From: Mycolicibacterium baixiangningiae
Lineage (GTDB): Bacteria; Actinomycetota; Actinomycetes; Mycobacteriales; Mycobacteriaceae
Length of the DNA: 64,000 nt
Direction: 5' to 3'
Assembly: GCF_016313185.1 (NCBI RefSeq)
Contig: NZ_CP066218.1
Location: 1,302,001-1,366,000, forward strand
Shown here: one piece after another, positions 1 to 9,265 of the stretch
Position numbering within the stretch: position 1 is the first letter of the stretch
Layout of the letters: each line of letters starts with the position of its first letter
Notes under the pieces: model-generated
What the model was told of the DNA's origin: nothing
The model's database searches: none
Seen by the model: the letters and a program-made list of their open reading frames with translations, nothing else
Program-made: the position numbers and the translations under genes

Positions 1-148
1 GGTGACGGCGGATGATGCCGGTCGGCGGATCGCTGGACGGCACGGGAATCGCGCCGGTCGGGTGCCGACGGATGATGCCCGTCTTGGGGTCGTCCTGAGT
101 GGCCTGGGCCGGATCGTCTGGGTGGCCAGTCGAGTCAGCAGCGCTCAC
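1..148 (-). CDS. N-terminus of an unknown protein with TGIIRRHP repeats (cut by window edge)
   Basis: A GTG codon follows directly on the stop of the M23 peptidase gene (the last A of its TGA is base 149), and the frame stays open for 49 codons to the window edge. The translation begins MSAADSTGHPDDPAQ and is rich in Asp, Pro and Gln. Residues about 20-30 and 40-49 are two copies of D-P-x-T-G-I-I-R-R-H-P spaced 20 residues apart, so this looks like the start of a repeat protein with a flexible, acidic and basic N-terminus. I do not recognise the family. Tight coupling to the upstream peptidase gene suggests co-transcription. Only the N-terminus is visible, so no function is proposed. Confidence 0.6.
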   Translation of the reverse strand, partial: MSAADSTGHPDDPAQATQDDPKTGIIRRHPTGAIPVPSSDPPTGIIRRH

Positions 149-1246
149 TCAGCCAACATAGCTGCCGGTGGTGACGCCCCGCTTGGACAACCACCCCACC
201 GGATCGACGCGGTTCGCACCGCCGAGCAGCACCTCGAAGTGCAGGTGCGGTCCGGTCGAATTGCCGCGATTACCCATCGTCGCGATCTGGTCGCCGGCCA
301 TCACCTGCTCGCCGACGCTCACCGACCAGGTGTTCAGATGACCGTAGAGCGTCACCGTGCCGTCGGCGTGGCGCAGCTTGACCCAGGCGCCGTAGCCGGC
401 GGTCGGGCCGACGTCGGTGACGACACCGTCGGCGGCGGCCAGGATCGGCGTGCCGATCGGTCCGGCGACGTCGATACCGCCGTGCAGCACACCCCAGCGG
501 TAACCGAACCCGGACGTCCACACGCCCTTCGTGGGCATCACGTACAGGGGGCGCAGCTGGCGCGCCTCGCGTTCGGCGCGCTCCTGGGCGAACGCGGCGG
601 CCTTCTGGATCTCCTCGGTGTGCACGGAGGCGTTGGCGGTCGAGGCAACCGACACGATCTGCATGCCGTCGACAGAGCCCGTGATGGATGCACCCTCGAC
701 CGTGGTCGAGCCCGCTGCCAGCACCGTGTCGGTGGTCGCCGGGGCGGAGTTCTGCGTCATCGTGTACGCGCCTGCGGCGGTCGCGCCCGCGGCCATGGCG
801 GCGATCACCAGACGGCTCTTGATCGGGCCTTCGACGTCCTTGCGGTGCGACCCCCCACGGCGAGCGCGGAGATCGATGACGCCGGTGGCGGCGTTCCCGT
901 CGCTGACGTCGGTGTGGCTGTCGCGGTAGGCGCGGGTGCGGCGCGGGACAGCGGAGCCGGCGGCGGGCGCATCGTTGGCGCGGAACTGCGCGGGGACGGC
1001 CAGTCGCAGCGGGATCAGGTCGTCGGTGTCGTGCAGGTCGTCGAGTTCGGGGGCGCTGATGACCTGCGCCTCACGATCGAAGGCGGTGCTGTCACGGAAG
1101 TCGAGATCAGCCAGGTCACCGAACTCGTTGAACGGGATGATGTCGGTGATCTCAGCGGCGCGCTCGGCGGGGATCGAAACCACCTGGCGCAGGCGGGCGT
1201 TCGTCGACGCTCCCTCGCGGGACCTGGACGAACGATGCGCTGCCAA
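149..1246 (-). CDS. M23 family metallopeptidase (LytM/peptidoglycan endopeptidase type), membrane anchored
   Basis: The C-terminal third is a classic M23/LytM fold: GVWTSGFGYRWGVLHGGIDVAGPIGTPI supplies the first zinc ligands (H, D), and GHLNTW plus GPHLHFEVLLGG supply the H-x-H motif, so it should cut peptidoglycan cross-links or activate an amidase outside the membrane. A hydrophobic segment (LVIAAMAAGATAAGAYTM) precedes it and acts as signal anchor, with a charged cytoplasmic N-terminus. The position next to sucC matches M. tuberculosis Rv0950c. The open frame reaches back to 1396, but a TTG at 1246 has AAAGGA nine bases upstream and starts a conserved-looking RSREGASTNARLRQ segment, so I use it; a GTG at 1300 is an alternative. 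Function is certain at family level only. Confidence 0.85.
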   Translation of the reverse strand: MAAHRSSRSREGASTNARLRQVVSIPAERAAEITDIIPFNEFGDLADLDFRDSTAFDREAQVISAPELDDLHDTDDLIPLRLAVPAQFRANDAPAAGSAVPRRTRAYRDSHTDVSDGNAATGVIDLRARRGGSHRKDVEGPIKSRLVIAAMAAGATAAGAYTMTQNSAPATTDTVLAAGSTTVEGASITGSVDGMQIVSVASTANASVHTEEIQKAAAFAQERAEREARQLRPLYVMPTKGVWTSGFGYRWGVLHGGIDVAGPIGTPILAAADGVVTDVGPTAGYGAWVKLRHADGTVTLYGHLNTWSVSVGEQVMAGDQIATMGNRGNSTGPHLHFEVLLGGANRVDPVGWLSKRGVTTGSYVG

Positions 1247-1509
1247 CCTGAAGAATCCTTTGTCGTGACCAGAATGTGACCTATCAAGACCAGATGGCAC
1301 GTTAACCAAATCCCAATGTGGGTGGCAACCCGTGAGGGCGATGCGCGCGGTTTTGTGACGTGTATCACGTTCGGGGCGCGGTGAGATCTCCCACATCCAC
1401 GGTGGGCGGTGACGACCGGCTCAGCCGGTGTGGATAAAGTTCCCCACAGCCCCCTGGGTGCAAACCTTCTCGATAAACGTGAACGTCAACGCAGACAGAC
1501 AGTGAGTCC

Positions 1510-2673
1510 ATGGACCTTTTCGAGTACCAGGCGAAGGAGCTGTTCGCCAAGCACAACGTTCCGACCACGCCCGGCCGGGTGACCGACACCGCAGAAGACG
1601 CCAAAGCGATCGCCGAGGAGATCGGCAAGCCGGTCATGGTCAAGGCGCAGGTCAAGGTCGGCGGCCGCGGTAAGGCCGGTGGCGTGAAGTACGCCGCCAC
1701 CGCCGACGACGCGTTCACCCACGCGCAGAACATCCTCGGCCTCGACATCAAGGGCCACGTCGTCAAGAAGCTGCTGGTCGCCGAGGCGAGTGACATCGCC
1801 GAGGAGTACTACATCTCGTTCCTGCTCGACCGCTCCAACCGCACCTACCTGGCGATGTGCTCGGTCGAGGGCGGGATGGAGATCGAAGAGGTCGCCGCCA
1901 CCAAGCCCGACCGCCTGGCCAAGGTGCCGGTCGACGCCGTCAAGGGTGTCGACGAGGCGTTCGCCCGCTCCATCGCCGAGCAGGGCCACCTGCCCGCGGA
2001 GGTGCTCGACGCCGCCGCCGTGACGATCCAGAAGCTGTGGGAGGTGTTCATCGGCGAGGACGCCACCCTGGTCGAGGTGAACCCGCTCGTCCGCACGCCG
2101 GACGATCAGATCCTGGCCCTCGACGGCAAGGTCACCCTCGACGCCAACGCCGACTTCCGTCAGCCGGGCCACAAGGAGTTCGAAGACAAGGACGCCACCG
2201 ATCCTCTCGAGCTCAAGGCCAAGGAGAACGACCTCAACTACGTCAAGCTCGACGGCCAGGTCGGCATCATCGGCAACGGCGCGGGTCTGGTCATGTCCAC
2301 CCTCGACGTGGTGGCCTACGCCGGCGAGAAGCACGGTGGGGTCAAGCCCGCCAACTTCCTCGACATCGGCGGCGGTGCCTCGGCCGAGGTGATGGCCAAC
2401 GGGCTCGACGTCATCCTGAACGACGCACAGGTCAAGAGCGTGTTCGTCAACGTCTTCGGCGGCATCACTGCCTGTGACGCGGTGGCCACCGGCATCGTCG
2501 GCGCGCTCGAGAAGCTCGGCGACGAGGCCAACAAGCCGCTCGTTGTCCGGCTGGACGGCAACAACGTCGAAGAAGGCCGTCGCATCCTCGCCGAGGCCAA
2601 TCATCCGCTGGTCGTCCAAGCCGAGACCATGGACGCCGGGGCCGACAAAGCCGCCGAGCTGGCCAACAAGTAA
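1510..2673 (+). CDS. sucC: Succinate-CoA ligase (ADP-forming) beta subunit
   Basis: SucC, 387 residues, the usual length. It begins [18 protein letters not shown], the canonical ATP-grasp N-terminus, with the Lys-rich nucleotide-binding stretch [20 protein letters not shown] near residues 40-60. The C-terminal half carries DIGGGA and [13 protein letters not shown], the succinate/CoA-side signature. With SucD it makes the heterotetramer that converts succinyl-CoA, ADP and phosphate to succinate, CoA and ATP in the TCA cycle. sucD starts 15 bases after its stop, so the two are translationally linked, and the order M23 peptidase (divergent), sucC, sucD is the mycobacterial one. Nothing unusual in length or motifs. 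Confidence 0.97.
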   Translation: MDLFEYQAKELFAKHNVPTTPGRVTDTAEDAKAIAEEIGKPVMVKAQVKVGGRGKAGGVKYAATADDAFTHAQNILGLDIKGHVVKKLLVAEASDIAEEYYISFLLDRSNRTYLAMCSVEGGMEIEEVAATKPDRLAKVPVDAVKGVDEAFARSIAEQGHLPAEVLDAAAVTIQKLWEVFIGEDATLVEVNPLVRTPDDQILALDGKVTLDANADFRQPGHKEFEDKDATDPLELKAKENDLNYVKLDGQVGIIGNGAGLVMSTLDVVAYAGEKHGGVKPANFLDIGGGASAEVMANGLDVILNDAQVKSVFVNVFGGITACDAVATGIVGALEKLGDEANKPLVVRLDGNNVEEGRRILAEANHPLVVQAETMDAGADKAAELANK

Positions 2674-2688
2674 GGGAGCCAACGGAAT

Positions 2689-3603
2689 ATGTCTATCTTT
2701 CTGAACAAGGACTCCAAGGTCATCGTCCAGGGCATCACCGGCGGCGAGGGCACCAAACACACCGCGCTGATGCTCAAGGCCGGCACTCAGGTCGTCGGCG
2801 GCGTCAACGCCCGCAAGGCGGGCACGAAGGTCGCCCATAAGGACAAGGACGGCAACGACATCGAGCTGCCGGTGTTCGGCAGCGTTGCGGAAGCCATGAA
2901 GGAGACCGGCGCCGACGTGTCGATCGCCTTCGTGCCGCCGGCCTTCTCGAAGGACGCCATCATCGAGGCGATCGACGCCGAGATCCCGCTGCTGGTCGTC
3001 ATCACCGAGGGAATCCCGGTGCAGGACAGCGCCTATGCGTGGGCCTACAACCTGGAAAAAGGTGGAGAGAAGGGCCCGAAGACCCGGATCATCGGCCCGA
3101 ACTGCCCCGGCATCATCACCCCCGGCGAGTCGCTGGTCGGCATCACGCCGAACAACATCACCGGTAAGGGCCCGATCGGCCTGGTGTCGAAGTCCGGCAC
3201 GCTGACCTACCAGATGATGTACGAGCTGCGCGATCTCGGCTTCTCCACTGCCATCGGCATCGGCGGCGACCCGGTCATCGGCACCACCCACATCGACGCC
3301 ATCGAGGCGTTCGAGAAGGATCCCGAGACCAAGCTGATCGTGATGATCGGTGAGATCGGCGGCGACGCCGAGGAGAAGGCCGCCGACTACATCAAGGCCA
3401 ACGTCACCAAGCCGGTCGTCGGCTACGTCGCGGGCTTCACCGCTCCGGAGGGCAAGACCATGGGCCACGCCGGCGCCATCGTCTCCGACGGTGCGGGCAC
3501 CGCTGCGGGCAAGCAGGAGGCGCTCGAGGCGGCCGGCGTGAAGGTCGGCAAGACCCCGTCGGAGACCGCCGCACTCGCCCGCGAGATCCTGCAGAACCAG
3601 TAG
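2689..3603 (+). CDS. sucD: Succinate-CoA ligase alpha subunit
   Basis: SucD, 304 residues. The N-terminal CoA-binding Rossmann domain reads [18 protein letters not shown], then [11 protein letters not shown] and [10 protein letters not shown] in the middle. The phosphorylated catalytic histidine is H260 in the motif GHAGAIV. It is the second subunit of succinyl-CoA synthetase and ends the sucCD operon: a strong hairpin follows 15 bases after the stop. The gene is preceded by GGGAGCC eight bases before its ATG. An ordinary housekeeping gene with no truncation or odd residue. Confidence 0.97.
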   Translation: MSIFLNKDSKVIVQGITGGEGTKHTALMLKAGTQVVGGVNARKAGTKVAHKDKDGNDIELPVFGSVAEAMKETGADVSIAFVPPAFSKDAIIEAIDAEIPLLVVITEGIPVQDSAYAWAYNLEKGGEKGPKTRIIGPNCPGIITPGESLVGITPNNITGKGPIGLVSKSGTLTYQMMYELRDLGFSTAIGIGGDPVIGTTHIDAIEAFEKDPETKLIVMIGEIGGDAEEKAADYIKANVTKPVVGYVAGFTAPEGKTMGHAGAIVSDGAGTAAGKQEALEAAGVKVGKTPSETAALAREILQNQ

Positions 3604-3617
3604 CACTTTTCCTGCGC

Positions 3618-3673
3618 GAGCAGACGCAAAACACCCCAAAACTCGCTGTTTTGGGGTGTTTTTGCGTCTGCTC
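3618..3673. terminator. Bidirectional hairpin between sucD and the S9 peptidase gene
   Basis: Two 25-base arms (3618-3642 and 3648-3673) are reverse complements apart from one extra T in the right arm, around a five-base loop. The inner part is AACACCCCAAAAC / GTTTTGGGGTGTTTT, so either strand ends in a run of T after a G/C-rich stem. It lies between two convergent genes and would terminate both. Confidence 0.85.
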
Positions 3674-3678
3674 GGCAG

Positions 3679-5544
3679 TCAGACCCGCCCGCCGAGGTGG
3701 TGGGCGAGGAACCGCTCGACCGCGTGGTACATGTCGATCGAGTTGTCCGGGTTGACGAAGCCGTGACCCTCGTCCTCTTTGACCATGTACTCGACCTCGA
3801 CACCGCGGGCCCGCAGCGCCTCGACGAGATTGTCCGATTCGGCCTGCACGACGCGGGAGTCGTTGGCGCCCTGCACGACCAGGAGCGGTGTCCGGATCCG
3901 GTCGACATGGGTGATCGGCGAGCGGGCCAGCATGTCGGCTTCCTGCTCCGGATCCGACGGGTCGCCGACGTACAGGTGCCAGTTGTTGGCCAGGAACGGG
4001 CGGGCCACATTCGGCAAGGTGCGCATGAAGTTCGCGAGGCTCGAGATACCGACGTAGTCGATGGCCGCGGCGAAGACGTCCGGGGTGAACGTCACGCCGA
4101 CGAGCGCGGCGTATCCGCCGTAGGAGCCGCCGAAGATCGCGACCCGGTCGCGGTCGGCATAGCCCTGTTTGACCGCCCAGTCGACGGCGTCGATGAGATC
4201 GTCGTGCATCTTGCCGGCGAACTCGCCGATGGCGGCCTGGGTGAACGCTTTGCCGTAGCCCGTCGATCCGCGGAAGTTGACCTGTAGCACCGCATATCCG
4301 CGATTGGCGAGCATCTGCACGTCGGGCTGGAAGAGCCAGCAGTCGCGTGCCCACGGTCCGCCGTGGACCAGCAGCACCATCGGCAGGCCGACCGGTTCGA
4401 TCCCGACCGGCAGCGTGAGATACGCCGGAAGCTCCAGACCGTCGCGGGCGGTGATGGCCACCGGAGCCATCGGGGCGAGCGCTTCGGGATCCAGATGCGG
4501 ATACGGCCGGAACAGCAGTCGGCTCTCACCCGTCGAGTGGTCGTAGAAGTAGGCGACGAAGGGGTCACGGTCGTCGGTGAAGGTGACCACCCACCGGAGT
4601 CCGCTGCTGTCGGAGGACAGCGCGGACAGGTCGCCTTCGGACAGCGCGCTCACATTCTCCAGTACCGCAGCGAAATCCGGGTCGAGCGGATGGATCACCT
4701 GACGGTCCCCGTAGTAGCGCGCCCCGATCAACTCGCCGGTCCGGTCACTGAGGATCAGCGGTGACGGCAACACCACCTGGGCGGCCAGGTCATAGGTGGG
4801 GTGGCTGTCCACCTCGGTTTCCTCACCGGTCGTCACGTCGACGCGCACCAGCCGGGTCCGGTCACTGCCGTTGTTGGAGCCGAACCACAGGCCGGTGCCG
4901 TCGGGACTGACCACGATCGGGTAGATGCTCAGCGGGTAGTCCCTGCCGTCGTAGGTCACGATGGTCCGTAAACTGCTTGTGGCGGTGTCCCATTGGGAGA
5001 TCTCGACGTCACCGTCAGGGGTCTGTGTCGAGCTGAACAGATCACCGCTCGGGCTGCACAGCCAGTTGGTGACGGTGCCGGGATTCTCGGCGAGCAAAGT
5101 GAGCTCGCCGGTGGGGATGTCGAGTTCGTAGGCGTCCTGCAGTTCGGGGTTGCGGTTGTTGAGCTGGACCATCGCCTTGTCCGGACGCCCCTTGAGAACC
5201 TCGAACGATGCTCGTGTGCCGGGAAACGGGGTGAGATCCACCGCCGCGGCATCCGGGGCCTCGGGGTCGACTCGGTAGACGTGCCAGTTCTCGTCGCCGC
5301 CGTCGTCCTGCATGTACAGCAGCCACCGTGAATCTGGTGTCCACTGATAGATGTACACGCTGCGCGCCTCATCGGCTGTCACGCAACGTGTTTCGGAACC
5401 GTCGATGTTCTCGACCCACACGTTGAGGCGGTTCTTCCACGGTGCCAGATACGCGATCCTGGTCCCGTCCGGTGAGATCGTCGCGCCGGCGCGGACCGGC
5501 GGCCTGAAGAAATCCTCTACCGGGATGAGTTCGGGCAGTGTCAT
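3679..5544 (-). CDS. S9 (prolyl oligopeptidase) family serine peptidase
   Basis: A 621-residue two-domain enzyme. The N-terminal half is a seven-bladed beta-propeller of WD/DPP-like repeats (ISPDGTRIAYLAPW, TPDSRWLLYMQDD, VSPDGTGLWFGSN). The C-terminal alpha/beta hydrolase has oxyanion region LLVHGGPW, nucleophile S474 in GGSYGGY, acid in VVQGANDSRV and histidine in EDEGHGF, so the triad is intact. No signal peptide is visible: probably a cytoplasmic oligopeptidase. The frame opens upstream to 5592, but the ATG at 5544 has GAAGGA six bases ahead and avoids overlap with the TetR gene, 28 bases upstream on the same strand. The two probably form an operon under the twin operators at 6209-6247. 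Natural peptide substrate unknown. Confidence 0.9.
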   Translation of the reverse strand: MTLPELIPVEDFFRPPVRAGATISPDGTRIAYLAPWKNRLNVWVENIDGSETRCVTADEARSVYIYQWTPDSRWLLYMQDDGGDENWHVYRVDPEAPDAAAVDLTPFPGTRASFEVLKGRPDKAMVQLNNRNPELQDAYELDIPTGELTLLAENPGTVTNWLCSPSGDLFSSTQTPDGDVEISQWDTATSSLRTIVTYDGRDYPLSIYPIVVSPDGTGLWFGSNNGSDRTRLVRVDVTTGEETEVDSHPTYDLAAQVVLPSPLILSDRTGELIGARYYGDRQVIHPLDPDFAAVLENVSALSEGDLSALSSDSSGLRWVVTFTDDRDPFVAYFYDHSTGESRLLFRPYPHLDPEALAPMAPVAITARDGLELPAYLTLPVGIEPVGLPMVLLVHGGPWARDCWLFQPDVQMLANRGYAVLQVNFRGSTGYGKAFTQAAIGEFAGKMHDDLIDAVDWAVKQGYADRDRVAIFGGSYGGYAALVGVTFTPDVFAAAIDYVGISSLANFMRTLPNVARPFLANNWHLYVGDPSDPEQEADMLARSPITHVDRIRTPLLVVQGANDSRVVQAESDNLVEALRARGVEVEYMVKEDEGHGFVNPDNSIDMYHAVERFLAHHLGGRV

Positions 5545-5572
5545 GGGCGTCCTTCGGGGTCGTGGGTATTGG

Positions 5573-6214
5573 TTACGGCGCGACCGGCCCACCCAGGCGG
5601 CCGTTGGTGGCCTCCCGGATGGCGCGGTCGATCAAGGCGAGGGTTTCGGACTGGCTCACCGGCTTCTTCTCGACGATGACCGCGCAGCTCACCTCCTCGT
5701 CGACGACGCGGAACGCGCCGGTGACGGCGGCGGCGCAGAGGCGGACCGTGAGGTCGTGCTCGGGCCGGGCCAACCGGTCGGCGATGACGGGGATCAGGCC
5801 CTGTTCCATCCGGTCGTGGACCATCAGGTACGCCGTGCGCAGCGCCGGCTCCGACGTCGTCATCGTGGCCAGCCGCATGGCGCTGATCTCGTCCTCGACG
5901 TCCTGCGGCGTCACCGGGTATTCGGCGATGTCTGCGGCGAGGTGTTCGGCGAGGGACTGATGGTGCGGCCACCGGCGCGTCGCGGCCAGGAACCGATCGG
6001 CCGACTTCGCGAGCAGCGGCTCGACGCAACTCTCCTTCGTGCGGAAGTAGCGCCAAATCGTGCGGGTGGAGAGCCCGGCGGCGGCGGCGATGTCGTCCCC
6101 GCTGATGGCGCTGACGCCGCGCTCCCAGAACATCGCCGCGGCGAGCCGCGAGACGGCCAACCGGGCCGCGGCGTGCTTGTCGTCGATGGCCGCAACCACC
6201 TCCCTTCGTGTCAC
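5573..6214 (-). CDS. TetR family transcriptional regulator
   Basis: A 213-residue TetR-type repressor. The N-terminal helix-turn-helix is GVSAISGDDIAAAAGLSTRTIWRYFRTKESCVEPLL (about residues 32-68); the rest is a helical ligand-binding domain with no recognisable ligand signature. It starts at a GTG that lies inside a 15-bp near-palindrome (6209-6223). No Shine-Dalgarno precedes this GTG, so translation may be leaderless, although AAGGGAGG occurs a few codons inside. Twin identical palindromes in its leader argue for autorepression, and it sits 28 bases upstream of the S9 peptidase gene, its likely co-regulated target. Start codon moderately certain. Confidence 0.85.
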   Translation of the reverse strand: MTRREVVAAIDDKHAAARLAVSRLAAAMFWERGVSAISGDDIAAAAGLSTRTIWRYFRTKESCVEPLLAKSADRFLAATRRWPHHQSLAEHLAADIAEYPVTPQDVEDEISAMRLATMTTSEPALRTAYLMVHDRMEQGLIPVIADRLARPEHDLTVRLCAAAVTGAFRVVDEEVSCAVIVEKKPVSQSETLALIDRAIREATNGRLGGPVAP

Positions 6215-6223
6215 TTAGTGACA
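6209..6223. promoter_or_regulatory. TetR operator, copy 1 (overlaps tetR start codon)
   Basis: TGTCACTTAGTGACA: seven-base arms around a central T/A. It covers the GTG start of the TetR gene, so bound repressor would block initiation directly. Confidence 0.75.
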
Positions 6224-6232
6224 CCTGCACTG

Positions 6233-6247
6233 TGTCACTAAGTGACA
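6233..6247. promoter_or_regulatory. TetR operator, copy 2
   Basis: TGTCACTAAGTGACA, the exact reverse complement of copy 1, with centres 24 bp apart. Two identical sites in the leader of a tetR gene are typical of autoregulation; the leftward promoter must lie in or near them. Confidence 0.75.
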
Positions 6248-6271
6248 GCGCGGTCAAGGCTGCCGCGGGCC

Positions 6272-8335
6272 CTATTCGTCGAGAGGGCGCAGATCGAACA
6301 GGAACCGGGCGGCGCCGCGCACTTCGCCGCCGACGAACTTCAGGGGATCGAACTCCGCGGGCGCACTCATACCCAGCAGCCGGGCGTGTACCGCCATTCG
6401 GGCGGCAACCCATTCCCTGTCATCGACCGCGATGGCGGACATGACCTTGGGGAGGTGCTCCCATCGGACGTCGTCGTCATCCCTGATCGCCAGCAGGATG
6501 CCGATCGCCGTGGCCAGGGGATCGGCGGTATGCCGAGGAGTGGCGGAATCGACGGCCACCACCGCGCGAGTCCAGGAGCTCCACGTACCGGGAATGGCCG
6601 TCCCCGCGCGGCGTTGGGTGTCGAGTCGGTCGAGCAGGCCGTCCAGCACGGACAGGGCCCGATCCGCGTTGCCCGGCGCGGGACTGCGCATCAGATCCCG
6701 TGCCCATTTGACCTTCAGTAGAGCGGCCGGCTCATTGCTGCGGTCGCTGTCGAGCAACGCGCGCAAGCGTTCGCTGTGATTGGTATCTGCTGCACCCCAG
6801 GACATTTCGATCCAGAGGAGGGCGTCGTCGGCTGCCGGCTCCCAGGGGTACTCGGCCAGTATGCGCAGGCCGGCCCGGAAACGGCGTTCGGGTTCGCCAC
6901 CGCCGGACGTCGCGCTGCGCGCCCTGTCGACGACGGTGCGGAGGTGGTCTGCCACCGGCCGGTCGACCGGACGGCCGAACGCTGCGGCGGCGACCTGCTC
7001 TATCACGGTGGCCAGTTCCGCTATCTCCGGTGGGCCTTCGGCGATCCACAGCCGGAGCCCGCCGAGTAGATCCGCGACGTCCCGGTTCGGCGGCGGGCTC
7101 GACAGCGTGAACCCGAGAAGTGCCAGCTGAAAATGACGTTCCAGCGGTGAACCCGGTGTGGCGGTGGCGAGCTCGGAACGCAGTCGATCTTGAGCGTAGA
7201 AGGCACGGAGGAATTCGACGATGAGCCGCAACGGTTGTCCGCGGTTCTCCCGGAACTGCAGTTGATACCGCAGCAGCGGTTCGGTCAGGTCGTACCAGGA
7301 TGCCCGTTGGTCTCCCGTCCGCGCCTTGGCTGCCGTCACCCATCGCGAGGAGGTCAGGCGCCCCAACGCCGTCGCCGCGGATTGATTCGAAATGCCCACT
7401 GCCGCCGCCAGATCCGAGACGATGCGGGGTTCCCAGCTGCGCGCCAGTTCCACGACCAGTCGTTGTTCGCCCGGTGGTAGTTGCCAGAGGCGTTGCTGGT
7501 AGTACGGCGCCAGTCGGTCGAGCAGCGCTTCGACCGCGGGCACCAATGCGTCGAGCGACTGCGGATCGACGCAGTCGGACAGGATGTGCCACAACCGCGG
7601 CGAACCGCCCGCGAGCCGGTGGATCACCTGCAACCGCTCGAGGCCCTTCGGCGACTCGATGAACGCCGCGAGTTCGGTGTCACCGCGGCGACGAGCCGCG
7701 CGGCTCAGCATGACCGCACCCTCTGCGACGGTGAACTCCGGAAGCGACTCCACCATGAACGACCCGTACCACGGGTACGACCGCGACGAGACGCCGGAGA
7801 ACAACATGGGGGCGGTGCCGAAAATGGTTATTGCCGTAGAAGTTTCGACCCATGCGCGAAGGCTGCCCTGCCCGGATTCGCCGAGTGCGTCGAAAACCCG
7901 ATCGAGGTTCTCGACGGCCAGGAGGATCATCCGCCCCGCGGCCGCCGCCAGGATCGCTTCTTCGATGCCCACCGTGTCCTTGTGCCGGCGCAGCGCCCGC
8001 GCGGTGTCACCCAGTCGGTCGTCAACTGTCCTGGCGATCTCGACGAGCAGATCGGCGTAGGACCCGATCGCGAGCGCATCCTCCGGGATGAGCGCCGGGA
8101 GCACCTGTCGCGCGATCTCATGGTCGGCGAGGCTGCGATGCACGGCCACATGCAGAGTGTGGGTCTTACCGCCGCCGCGGGGCGCGATCAGCAGGGTGTG
8201 CGGCCGGGAGCCGTCGCGCACCGCACCGCGGATCCGGTTGACGAGCGTGTCGAGGAGCCCGTCGCGCCCGACGGTGAGGGAGTCGAGTTCCTCGGCGTTC
8301 ATGGCCGAGGGGGTGAACGTCGGGTGCGCGGTCAT
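6272..8335 (-). CDS. Large P-loop ATPase with internal winged helix (STAND/Orc-like), function unknown
   Basis: 687 residues. Walker A is APRGGGKT (51-58) and Walker B MILLAVENLD (136-145), followed by a lid region and a winged-helix segment (SDLAAAVGISNQSAATALGRLTSSRWV). The second half is a helical, repeat-like domain without a motif I recognise. This layout (ATPase, winged helix, helical scaffold) resembles Orc1/Cdc6-like and STAND signalling ATPases often annotated as MarR-like or AAA proteins. Its ATG overlaps the stop of the upstream ATPase gene by the TCAT/ATGA arrangement, so the pair is a designed unit. The open frame runs back to 8818, but that extension is the shadow of the partner gene. 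Possible roles include defence or stress signalling; none can be proven here. Confidence 0.7.
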   Translation of the reverse strand: MTAHPTFTPSAMNAEELDSLTVGRDGLLDTLVNRIRGAVRDGSRPHTLLIAPRGGGKTHTLHVAVHRSLADHEIARQVLPALIPEDALAIGSYADLLVEIARTVDDRLGDTARALRRHKDTVGIEEAILAAAAGRMILLAVENLDRVFDALGESGQGSLRAWVETSTAITIFGTAPMLFSGVSSRSYPWYGSFMVESLPEFTVAEGAVMLSRAARRRGDTELAAFIESPKGLERLQVIHRLAGGSPRLWHILSDCVDPQSLDALVPAVEALLDRLAPYYQQRLWQLPPGEQRLVVELARSWEPRIVSDLAAAVGISNQSAATALGRLTSSRWVTAAKARTGDQRASWYDLTEPLLRYQLQFRENRGQPLRLIVEFLRAFYAQDRLRSELATATPGSPLERHFQLALLGFTLSSPPPNRDVADLLGGLRLWIAEGPPEIAELATVIEQVAAAAFGRPVDRPVADHLRTVVDRARSATSGGGEPERRFRAGLRILAEYPWEPAADDALLWIEMSWGAADTNHSERLRALLDSDRSNEPAALLKVKWARDLMRSPAPGNADRALSVLDGLLDRLDTQRRAGTAIPGTWSSWTRAVVAVDSATPRHTADPLATAIGILLAIRDDDDVRWEHLPKVMSAIAVDDREWVAARMAVHARLLGMSAPAEFDPLKFVGGEVRGAARFLFDLRPLDE

Positions 8336-9257
8336 CGCCGCATCGCCCGCCAGGCACGTTCGATGAGGGAGGACGCGAACCGATCGGCATCGCCGTCCCG
8401 CACGAGGTAGTGGTCCAGTTCGAGGCGTTCGATGACCGACACCAGTTGATCGCGGTCCTGGATCGGGCTGCCTTCGCCGCGGAGCGTCATCAGCGTCTCG
8501 TCGACACTGAGCGGGTGGGCCGCGTGGGCGTAGATGTCGAGCACTTTCGCGATCGCGGCCGCGTCGGCACCGTAGTACTGGCTCAACCGGTCTCGATAGT
8601 GCCGAAGATCCCAGGGGTCGACCGGGTCGGCGATCGCCGCCGAGACCAGATCGGGCACCTGTTCTACGGTGGGTGGCGTGCCGGTGCGTTGCCATACCTT
8701 CTGCGCCGCCGCGACCAGGTGCTGGATGTAGTAGGGGACGTTCTCCGCGGACGCCGCGATGGCAGGCGCGACGATGTGGGCCTGAGGATCGGTGAGGCCG
8801 ACACCCAGCAGCAGGCACTCCGCCAGGTAGGTGGCGTGGTCCGTACGGATCGGGCCGACGGTGATCTTCTGGATGTCGTTGACCGTGCTCGGGGCGTCCG
8901 CCGAGACATGGTGCAGCCCGATGGATCCGGAAAGCACCGTGGCGACCTTTCCGCCGTGGTCCTGCCGGAAGCGGCGAAGGGTGTGCAGGAAGTTCTCACC
9001 CGAGCCGGGCTCGCGGCGTTCGAGATTGCGGGCGAGCACGGTCACCTCGTCCACGAAGAGCACCAGCTGGCGGTGCTCGGCCCGGTCGACGGCGCGGCTC
9101 AACAGATCGTCCAAGGCGGCCGCCGCGCGGCCATCCCGCTCGAATTTCAGCGGGCCAGCGGTCAGCGTCATCCTCAGCTTCGACAGCTCGTGACGACGTT
9201 CTCGGGTTGCACGATGCCTCCGACGACAAGTGACATCGGCCGCGGCGGATAGGGCAT
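8332..9257 (-). pseudogene. P-loop ATPase partner gene with an internal deletion that removes Walker A
   Basis: From the ATG at 9257 a reading frame gives MPYPPRPMSLVVGGIVQPENV, the usual start of a family of AAA-like ATPases, but it stops at 9174 after ENVVTSCRS. The rest of the protein continues in the next frame: LVLFVDEVTVL is Walker B (with the acidic DE pair), VATVLSGSIGLHHV a sensor-like strand, and PYYIQHLV a conserved C-terminal motif. No Walker A (GxxxxGKT/S) occurs in either frame, so some 80 residues between PENV and Walker B are missing and the frame is shifted. A shortened 279-residue product could start at the ATG at 9171. The downstream ATPase is intact, so the unit may be recently inactivated. 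An assembly error is possible. Confidence 0.65.
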
Positions 9258-9265
9258 GGCTCAAA

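Noticed and set aside
1486..3639. Open frame of 717 codons antisense to sucC-sucD
   Set aside because: The translation is low-complexity and mirrors codon bias of the real genes; sucC and sucD have full family motifs on the other strand.
8336..8818. N-terminal extension of the large ATPase
   Set aside because: It is an out-of-frame reading of the partner gene; the ATG at 8335 overlaps the partner stop in the normal ATGA manner.
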